Part shown: positions 40,335-46,124 of the stretch, piece by piece | How the letters are laid out: every line of letters starts with the position of its first letter | Numbering within the stretch: position 1 is the first letter of the stretch | Assembly: GCA_043806415.1 (NCBI GenBank) | Contig: JAZDHB010000025.1 | Location: 1-46,124, forward strand | Origin: CAIXYX01 sp043806415 | GTDB taxonomy: Archaea; Micrarchaeota; Micrarchaeia; Anstonellales; Anstonellaceae | DNA length: 46,124 nt | Reading direction: 5' to 3' | Notes under the pieces: generated by a model | The model's database searches: none | What the model was told of the DNA's origin: nothing | Seen by the model: the letters and a program-made list of their open reading frames with translations, nothing else | Made by a program: the position numbers and the translations under genes

Positions 40335-43211
40335 ATGACTTCGAAGGATTTCAAGATCCAGCTTCTTTTAGTCACACTCCTCTCAGTCGTCTTTTTTTCT
40401 CAACCCGCTTATTCAATGAGCGCATGCACTTCAATATCCGATTGCCCGTCGTACGCCCAAAGCTGTGACAATCACATCTGTACGTTGAAGTCCGGTTTCT
40501 GCGACGATGTCGCCGACTGCCGCTGGGCGGTGGAAACTTGCATCGACCATCGCTGCGCACCCATCGTCAACTGCTCTTCGGATGCCGGCTGCGCCCAGTC
40601 ATGGCACGAATGCAAATCCTATGGGAGATGCGCTCCGAAAGCTGGTTTCTGCGATTCGTCTGCTGACTGTTCCGCCTCCGGCGAATATTGCAATGATGCG
40701 GATCATCGCTGCGCGCTCTATTCCGGACATTGCAGGACCAATTCAGACTGCGATACTTCATGGCAGCAATGCTCCGCCGGCACCTGCGCTCCCCAGCAAG
40801 GGCGATGCAATTATTCGTCCGATTGCAATCTCGGCTATTTTGATGGTCCCTATTCCTGCGATTCCGATGCGCACATCTGCCGGCTCACGCCGGGGCGTTG
40901 CCTCGACGATTCACTCTGTCCAGCTTATCAGCAGTGCAATCTTGGCTATTGCATCCGCCGGGAAGGCTTCTGCGATGAAACCGGCGCCTGCCCGGCGGTT
41001 GTGCAGCAATGCAATCTCACCACGCACAAGTGCGACCCTGTCGGCCCTTCCTGCGAGAGCAACCTCGGTTGCACTTCGGACAAAAAATGCTTTTTCCGTG
41101 TGTGTGTCCAAAAGGACGGCTGGTGCGACCGGGACGACGACTGCATGGGCTGGCAGTCTTGCGACCGGGGCTCCCTCCGGTGCATCCTGAAAACCGGTTT
41201 CTGCCAGGATGATTCCGACTGCCCAGATGGTTCATGCACGGCGCACCATTGTCTTATCCAGAATTCATCCGGCACCAATCTTACGCCGTCCAATCTCACT
41301 CCCCAAACGCCGGCCTCCAACGCGTCATTGGGCAGTCTCAGCGGCCGCGTCTACTTCGATGACCTTCAGTTCGACCGTTTTTCCGAGCCCGGCCAGGTGC
41401 GATATCTTCTGGTCCGCCGCAGCCTGCCCCAAGTGCCCTATCATCTCCGCTATGGCAACGACGATTATTTCGGGAGCACTGGTGAGGACGGTCGGTATGA
41501 AATAGTTTTCGATCCACCCCTTCCTATCGTCCCCGGGCAGATGGCCAACTTTTCCATCAAGCTCGAAGAGGCCAACGGCGAGTTCTACGTGGGTTACGGC
41601 ACGTTCCGCCACCCGTTCGGGGGCTCCGATTTCTACGGCGGCGATCCGGTCCAGTTCTGGAGCGCCTTCGAGCTTCCTTCCGATTCCGTTTCGTCCATCC
41701 GGGATTTCGACACCTTCCAGGTCACCAACGAGACTGACGTGAACTTCTACAAAGGATATGCCGAAACTCTAGCCAGAATCCACAAGTTAATCGACTGGAG
41801 CGTTGGGGAGTCGACGACCTATCATTTTGATCAAAAGGATCTCCCATATGTCCAGTTTTCAAAAATCTATGCCAACACCTATCAGGCGATGCGCTACACC
41901 CGCGACGTGCTCAAGCAGCCGCTTCTGCCAAGGTCGGAGCCCGTGCTTATTACGCCAAAAGCAGATGACGTACTGCACACCTGCGAATTCGGCGTGGCCA
42001 TCGGTCTCGCGCACGCCGGCATCGACGAGCAGGATGCGCCCATGAACCGGGAGTGGCACGAATACGGTCATGGCGTGATGTGCGGCGGTTTCGTCGAATA
42101 TCCATATCAGAGAAGCGAAATCCACCACGGAGGCCTCCAAAATCCAACTTCCACCGATTCTTTCATGGAAGGCTGGGCCGTGGAGTTTGCTGCCTTGGTG
42201 AGTCGGGACACGGGAACCCCCCATCCGGAAATGTATCCGGTGCAGGATTCCCTGGTTCCGCTCGAGTTCAACTACCCGGTCCGTCCCAGCGAGGTTAAGG
42301 ACTACTCATGGTGGTTCAGTGAGGATATCTCGGCTTCCTCTCTTCTTTGGGACCTGACGGACGACAAGAGCGACCTGGATCATGACCATGCCCAGCTCGA
42401 CCCGGCCGGGCTATGGGCGTTTCTCAAACAAGACAATTTCACATTCTCTGACGGCCGCCATGGCTCCATCCGTAATCTCGCCGATCTTTACGATGCGCTC
42501 AATTCCACCGATCGCTGGGGACTCAAGGCGGACGATGACTCCGACGGAATCAACAATCTGGACGAGTTGTTCATCTCGCGCGGCATTTTCCGGGATTTGG
42601 ATCGCGATGGCCGCTATCGCGCCGGCGAGCCCGTCGGCTCTCTGCTGCAGCCGGATGGCACTGTCCGCCGCCAACTCCTGCTTTCCAACGATACATTATT
42701 AACGATCGAGCATCCTATGGGGTTAAACCCATTCACCCCGTTCCAGGCCGAAGTGGCCGATGTCGATGTCCGTCTCGCAGCTCCTTATCAGAATCTGTCT
42801 TATCACTACAAAGCCCGTCTGTCTCCCGGCAAGCCCGAACTTCATCTTCTTCTGCCTCCCCCCGATTATCTGTCCAGCGTATTGGTACGTATCACCTCTC
42901 CCGGTTCCAAAACACTTACTCGGCCCTATGCGATTAACAGTTCGGTTTATTACCAAAAGTTGGAATCCGGAGAAGGATTGGGAAATTATTCCGTGATTCT
43001 CATGCCCCGCGGCTTGGACCAGGCCCCACAAGAATGTCCCATCGGGTATACTTTAGATCACGAATACTATGATTGCGTTCCCCTGCCCCCGAGAGAACAA
43101 ACGATTTTTTGGGCCGGCATGCTCTGCCTCTCCGCCATCGTCATCATTATCGTGTTGGGTCTCGTGCTGTTGGCATGGAACTGGTTCATCAAGAAGAAAG
43201 ATCCCGAGTGA
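40335..43211 (+). CDS. Surface-anchored metalloprotease with cysteine-rich repeats
   Basis: 958 residues. Signal peptide (LLLVTLLSVVFFSQPAYS); residues ~28-310 are about eight tandem ~35-residue modules, each with roughly six cysteines (pattern CxxDxDCxxxxxxCxxxxCxxxxGxC). A Thr/Asn/Pro linker and a beta domain follow. The protease site is WHEYGHGV (His575, Glu576, His579) with Glu612 in FMEGWAVEF as probable third zinc ligand. Calcium-binding-type loops (DDDSDGINNLDE, DLDRDGRY) lie near 740-770, and a C-terminal membrane helix (FWAGMLCLSAIVIIIVLGLV) is followed by KKKD. TATA at 40305-40314 fits a leaderless start. Secreted zinc peptidase; substrate unknown. Confidence 0.85.
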   Translation: MTSKDFKIQLLLVTLLSVVFFSQPAYSMSACTSISDCPSYAQSCDNHICTLKSGFCDDVADCRWAVETCIDHRCAPIVNCSSDAGCAQSWHECKSYGRCAPKAGFCDSSADCSASGEYCNDADHRCALYSGHCRTNSDCDTSWQQCSAGTCAPQQGRCNYSSDCNLGYFDGPYSCDSDAHICRLTPGRCLDDSLCPAYQQCNLGYCIRREGFCDETGACPAVVQQCNLTTHKCDPVGPSCESNLGCTSDKKCFFRVCVQKDGWCDRDDDCMGWQSCDRGSLRCILKTGFCQDDSDCPDGSCTAHHCLIQNSSGTNLTPSNLTPQTPASNASLGSLSGRVYFDDLQFDRFSEPGQVRYLLVRRSLPQVPYHLRYGNDDYFGSTGEDGRYEIVFDPPLPIVPGQMANFSIKLEEANGEFYVGYGTFRHPFGGSDFYGGDPVQFWSAFELPSDSVSSIRDFDTFQVTNETDVNFYKGYAETLARIHKLIDWSVGESTTYHFDQKDLPYVQFSKIYANTYQAMRYTRDVLKQPLLPRSEPVLITPKADDVLHTCEFGVAIGLAHAGIDEQDAPMNREWHEYGHGVMCGGFVEYPYQRSEIHHGGLQNPTSTDSFMEGWAVEFAALVSRDTGTPHPEMYPVQDSLVPLEFNYPVRPSEVKDYSWWFSEDISASSLLWDLTDDKSDLDHDHAQLDPAGLWAFLKQDNFTFSDGRHGSIRNLADLYDALNSTDRWGLKADDDSDGINNLDELFISRGIFRDLDRDGRYRAGEPVGSLLQPDGTVRRQLLLSNDTLLTIEHPMGLNPFTPFQAEVADVDVRLAAPYQNLSYHYKARLSPGKPELHLLLPPPDYLSSVLVRITSPGSKTLTRPYAINSSVYYQKLESGEGLGNYSVILMPRGLDQAPQECPIGYTLDHEYYDCVPLPPREQTIFWAGMLCLSAIVIIIVLGLVLLAWNWFIKKKDPE

Positions 43212-43362
43212 TCGCCTCTTCTGCCTCATTCTCTATCTTTATAAATTTGAATCGGGCAAATAAGTCCGTTCCGACGGCATTTTTAGGGGGAGAATCAGAA
43301 AGGAGCGTGGAAAATGAAGAGGGGGACGGTGGTTGCCGTTCGGTTCCCCCTCTGCGTTTTTC

Positions 43363-43433
43363 GCCGGGTTGGCAGAGAGGCTATGCGTCCGCCTGCAGAG
43401 CGGAATAGAGGGGCTCGATTCCCCTACCCGGCT
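43363..43433 (+). tRNA. tRNA-Cys (GCA anticodon), no intron
   Basis: Acceptor GCCGGGT pairs perfectly with ACCCGGC; D arm GCA..TGC; anticodon stem TCCGC/GCGGA with loop CTGCAGA, anticodon GCA; T arm AGGGG-CTCGATT-CCCCT. Discriminator U, the tRNA-Cys identity element. The T loop begins CTC rather than the usual TTC. It is the only intron-free tRNA in the window. A stem GAGGGGGA/TCCCCCTC lies just upstream (about 43318-43352). Confidence 0.92.
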
Positions 43434-43467
43434 ATTCATATCTGGTGGGAAGAAGGGTTTAAAAACG

Positions 43468-44043
43468 ATGAGAATCCATATAAAGGATAACATAGTTCTG
43501 AGTTTAGGCTGGTCTAGCATGGAAAAGAAGTTTTATCTTCAATCGGCAGATAAGCCGTTGCAAGAGATAGGCTTACGGGCGCAGGTCGTATCATTTCTTA
43601 TGGCCCAAGGCGTTAAAGAAGGCAATGTCTTGAATGATGAAGAAGATGAGAAAAAGGTCATCGTAGCAATCCGAACAGATGATAAAGATGATACTAAGAT
43701 TAATGATTTAAGAGACATGCTGGTTAAGCATCTGAACGGACTCAATAAAAATGATTTGTGCTATTCTAATTTTCCGAATAATCTCATTGCCAGCGAATTG
43801 CATGATTTGAACAATCCACATGTAGTGGGGGTTCTGAACATGAGCGATTTAGCAACCTCATTAATGCTGGAGCAGACCAGTAAAGGCGCCGGTGCCATGA
43901 TAAACACCTTCGGAAAAATGACAACAATAGCTACAGCAATGACCGCAATGGCCACTGCTATGACAACGATGGCCACTACGATGGAAAAACTGCCCGAAAG
44001 GATAGCCGTGAAACTGGGAGAGGTCATAAATAAGCAATCCTAG
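43468..44043 (+). CDS. Hypothetical protein, AT-rich, downstream of tRNA-Cys
   Basis: 191 residues from ATG 43468 (MRIHIKDNIVL); ATG 43519 is an alternative. The first ~100 residues have an alpha/beta pattern loosely like acylphosphatase (GLRAQVVSFLMAQGVKEGNV, KKVIVAIRTDD), but the catalytic Arg/Asn cannot be assigned. The C-terminal ~50 residues are Met/Thr/Ala repeats (MTTIATAMTAMATAMTT), a probable amphipathic helix. Codon use is AT-rich compared with its neighbours. Being just downstream of a tRNA it could be acquired DNA, but I see no att repeat. Confidence 0.65.
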   Translation: MRIHIKDNIVLSLGWSSMEKKFYLQSADKPLQEIGLRAQVVSFLMAQGVKEGNVLNDEEDEKKVIVAIRTDDKDDTKINDLRDMLVKHLNGLNKNDLCYSNFPNNLIASELHDLNNPHVVGVLNMSDLATSLMLEQTSKGAGAMINTFGKMTTIATAMTAMATAMTTMATTMEKLPERIAVKLGEVINKQS

Positions 44044-44136
44044 TGAATAGGAGCTTCGTTTTCTATTCATTTTCTGCGGGTTTTATCGGTTTTCATCCAC
44101 AAAGCGCTATTAAATTTTCCCCGGTTACCCTAACCG

Positions 44137-45312
44137 ATGGTTGAGTTCGAAAAGCATTGGAAATTCTTCCTCGCGGCAGCCGTCCTCTGCTTTCTGGCGG
44201 CCCTCATCGTCCTCGCATTCCTTGCCTCGACGGCCTACCAACTCCGGTCCACCCAAGCCAATCTGTCCTTATCCCAAGCGCAGAACGAGAATCTCTCCCG
44301 CAATGTCGCAGCCCTTTCCTCCCAGAAAAGCGATCTGCAATACTCATTGACCTCGCTGAATTCCACCCTCATTTCCACGCAGGAAGCGTTAAGCGCGAAA
44401 GAGGCCCAGGCGCAGCATCTTCAATCCGATCTTGACGAAGCCCAATCCAACCTCTCTTCGGCGCAATCCAGCATCCAAATCCAGCAGCAGAGCATCCAGC
44501 AGCTCCTCTCCGAAATCAGCGACACCCGGTCCACGCTCAACAGCACCTGGCAATGGCTCAAGGACAACGACTATCTCCCGGTCAATTTCAGCTGGAATTC
44601 GGACATCTTCAAGCAGCGCATCAGCGAGGACTGCATCGACCAAGGGAAGCTCAACGCCGGCTGCATCAGCTATCGCATGCAAAGCACCGCCCTCTCCCTG
44701 CGCTACCGCAATGACATCGACGCCGGCAAGACGGACCACCTCCAATCCCTCACGGAGACCATCCAGCGCGAAGGCGGAGACTGCGAGGATTATTCGCTTT
44801 TCGTCAAGGCTGCGCTCAATTCGATCAAGGCCGAAAAAAAGAACCTCGACATCGTGGCCTGGACAAGGGGCGAGGGCGAATTCGTCATCTATCCGCGCGC
44901 AAGTGCGCACCCAACATCCTATTTCTATTATCCGAACGCGACGGGGGTCGATATGGGTTCCCTGGACCATCTCCACCCCTACGTGATCTGCTATAGCGTC
45001 GGCTCGTCCGGCCATTGCACGATCGCCTTGTCTGACAATGAGATAAAAACAAGTTCGCAGGTCAACATGCTTGCCAATGCGCGCGTGTTCGAGCCCCAGA
45101 ACGGGCAATATCTGGGCATGGTAGGGAAAGAGTTCTCGGTGTGCGAGCCGTCCGTTGGCGACTGCCAGGAGAGGATAAACAACATCTTCCTGATGATAAG
45201 CGACGACGACATCTACCAGGCCTATTCGGGCCAATGGACCGGGCAGGTGGATTACATCCAGAAACTTTCCAAAGTGCAAAATGAATTCCAGACAAGCGCA
45301 TCCATAAGATAA
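44137..45312 (+). CDS. Membrane-anchored transglutaminase-like protein with coiled coil
   Basis: 391 residues. N-terminal membrane helix (FFLAAAVLCFLAALIVLAFL), a ~100-residue coiled coil rich in Ser/Gln/Leu (LSSQKSDLQYSLTSLNSTL), then a transglutaminase-like domain: Cys216 in EGGDCEDYSLFV, His293 in SGHCTIAL, Glu319 in VFEPQNGQ in place of the usual Asp. The catalytic layout suggests a cysteine protease or transferase facing the outside. TATA CTATTAAAT ~27 bases before the ATG gives a leaderless mRNA. Substrate unknown. Confidence 0.82.
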   Translation: MVEFEKHWKFFLAAAVLCFLAALIVLAFLASTAYQLRSTQANLSLSQAQNENLSRNVAALSSQKSDLQYSLTSLNSTLISTQEALSAKEAQAQHLQSDLDEAQSNLSSAQSSIQIQQQSIQQLLSEISDTRSTLNSTWQWLKDNDYLPVNFSWNSDIFKQRISEDCIDQGKLNAGCISYRMQSTALSLRYRNDIDAGKTDHLQSLTETIQREGGDCEDYSLFVKAALNSIKAEKKNLDIVAWTRGEGEFVIYPRASAHPTSYFYYPNATGVDMGSLDHLHPYVICYSVGSSGHCTIALSDNEIKTSSQVNMLANARVFEPQNGQYLGMVGKEFSVCEPSVGDCQERINNIFLMISDDDIYQAYSGQWTGQVDYIQKLSKVQNEFQTSASIR

Positions 45313-45377
45313 GAATATATACTCTCGACTCGCCTATCTATCCATCAGCACGGTATCAATCCAAAAAGGTGAAACTT

Positions 45378-45509
45378 ATGAGAAAAAGAACATCCCGAGT
45401 CCGAACGACCTCGCGCAAGCGGATAACCTCCTCGAAGGCCAAAGCCAAGAAGCTGCGCGGAAAATCCCAGTCCATGCGGGACAAGGGCTGCAAGCGCTGC
45501 CGCTGCTAA
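45378..45509 (+). CDS. 43-residue basic protein with C-terminal cysteines
   Basis: Starts MRKRTSRVRTTSRKRITSS and ends MRDKGCKRCRC. About 40 percent Lys/Arg, like small nucleic-acid-binding or ribosome-associated proteins, with three closely spaced cysteines that could bind metal. AAGGTGA stands ~6 bases before the ATG, a strong Shine-Dalgarno, and codon third positions follow the genome bias, both supporting translation. Family not recognised. Confidence 0.65.
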   Translation: MRKRTSRVRTTSRKRITSSKAKAKKLRGKSQSMRDKGCKRCRC

Positions 45510-45593
45510 TGTAATTCTCTTTTCTTTCTATCATTACCTTTCATTCTTTTTCTATTCAGTAACCATCTTAAATCTTGTCCGTTTCCCTTTTCC

Positions 45594-46124
45594 ATGCATT
45601 CGCGGTATAAGCCGACACCCCCTCCATCTTCGCTTTCCCGCCCTTCTTTCCGCGCCCAAATCTCGACCGAACTCATCGCCATCCTCTCCGTCGTCCTCAT
45701 CCTCTCCATCGTCATCATCACGCTCGTCTCCTCTTCCTCCCAGTCCGCCCCCGATGCCAAAATGGTGCAGTCCCAAGCCTACTGGGCCGGCCAGGCCAGC
45801 CCATTGCAAATCCTCAACTGGAAGCTGCTCACCGCCACCGGTGCCGATGCCGTGGAGTCCAATCTCTCCCTGGTCATCAAGAATCCCACTTCCCAGACCA
45901 TCATCATCAAGGGCATCTCCTTGGCCCCCGGCCATTTCGACAACGTCTATAGAGCAGACGGCTCCTGGGCCGGAAAGTCCTCCAGCACCTATTTCAAGCT
46001 CTATCCAGGCCAGCAGGCCACAATCACCGTCATGCACTACGACCCCGGCCCCAATGCCTACCTCCCGCCAAAATACCCCGAATTCAACCTCACCCTCACC
46101 TACGACTCCAACATCCCCTCTTCC
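45594..46124 (+). CDS. Type IV pilin-like protein, 3' end outside the window
   Basis: The frame is open from ATG 45594 to the window edge (177 codons). The N-terminus has the archaeal class III signal: basic leader SLSRPSFRA, then QISTELIAILSVVLILSIVI, with the expected Gln at +1 and Glu at +5 after predicted cleavage by a prepilin peptidase, and a hydrophobic helix for filament packing. The exposed domain is beta-rich (SLVIKNPTSQTIIIKGISLA). It would be a pilus or archaellum-like surface filament subunit. No Shine-Dalgarno is visible. The C-terminal end cannot be judged. Confidence 0.75.
   Translation, partial: MHSRYKPTPPPSSLSRPSFRAQISTELIAILSVVLILSIVIITLVSSSSQSAPDAKMVQSQAYWAGQASPLQILNWKLLTATGADAVESNLSLVIKNPTSQTIIIKGISLAPGHFDNVYRADGSWAGKSSSTYFKLYPGQQATITVMHYDPGPNAYLPPKYPEFNLTLTYDSNIPSS

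Overview
The window reads as a piece of a fairly GC-rich archaeal chromosome. It encodes an archaeal-type pelota, the ribosome-recycling ABC protein ABCE1/Rli1, elongation factor 2 with its diphthamide-site context, the diphthamide ligase Dph6, two FtsZ paralogues, a DUF357 protein, and tRNAs with introns at the canonical 37/38 position. Many genes have a TATA box about 25-30 bases before the start codon and no ribosome-binding site (leaderless). Others carry GGTGA-type Shine-Dalgarno sequences. A GC-rich DPANN lineage (Diapherotrites/Iainarchaeota- or Micrarchaeota-like) is my best guess, helped by the [FeFe]-hydrogenase operon and fermentative D-lactate dehydrogenase, but no 16S rRNA is present to fix this.

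Layout. 1-3.2 kb: end of an AlkD-like repair gene, then pelota and ABCE1 (partners in ribosome rescue) transcribed divergently. 3.2-9.3 kb: a small helical protein, a strongly structured convergent intergenic region, and a 1680-residue protein that carries an HExxH site, a caspase-like His/Cys pair and a C-terminal GHKL ATPase. 9.5-12.1 kb: tandem ftsZ genes. 12.1-19.8 kb: membrane-anchored proteins, intron-containing tRNA-Ala and tRNA-Ser, Dph6, a [2Fe-2S] ferredoxin, a GIDE-LemA protein, a GNAT gene with a 47-residue upstream partner, a degenerate Nudix protein and small proteins. 19.8-21.2 kb: intron-containing tRNA-Thr whose 3' end is repeated 1.3 kb downstream, flanking an AT-rich two-gene island. 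21.3-25.9 kb: a PadR-regulated ABC-2 exporter operon with a surface protein. 26.0-29.4 kb: a three-gene [FeFe]-hydrogenase operon (NuoE-, NuoF- and HydA-like). 29.5-36.1 kb: a membrane protein, D-lactate dehydrogenase, two histidine phosphatases flanking a SIMPL-domain protein, and EF-2. 36.3-46.1 kb: a PH-domain membrane protein, a truncated or chimeric antiporter, SEC-C and DUF4143 ATPase genes, tRNA-Arg and tRNA-Cys, a cysteine-rich surface metalloprotease, a transglutaminase-like protein, a tiny basic protein and the start of a type IV pilin-like gene.

How the genes work together. Translation is the strongest theme: EF-2, its modification enzyme Dph6, pelota, ABCE1 and five tRNAs. The second is fermentation: D-lactate dehydrogenase and an NAD(P)-linked hydrogenase would both dispose of reducing equivalents, with a ferredoxin nearby. 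The third is the cell surface. The most unusual features are (i) the multi-domain 1680-residue protein, (ii) a recurring pattern of hairpins and partial tRNA duplications around tRNA-Ala, tRNA-Ser and tRNA-Thr, (iii) the tRNA-Thr-bounded island, and (iv) the [FeFe] hydrogenase in an archaeal context. Two genes appear frameshifted at short homopolymers, which may be assembly error or real.
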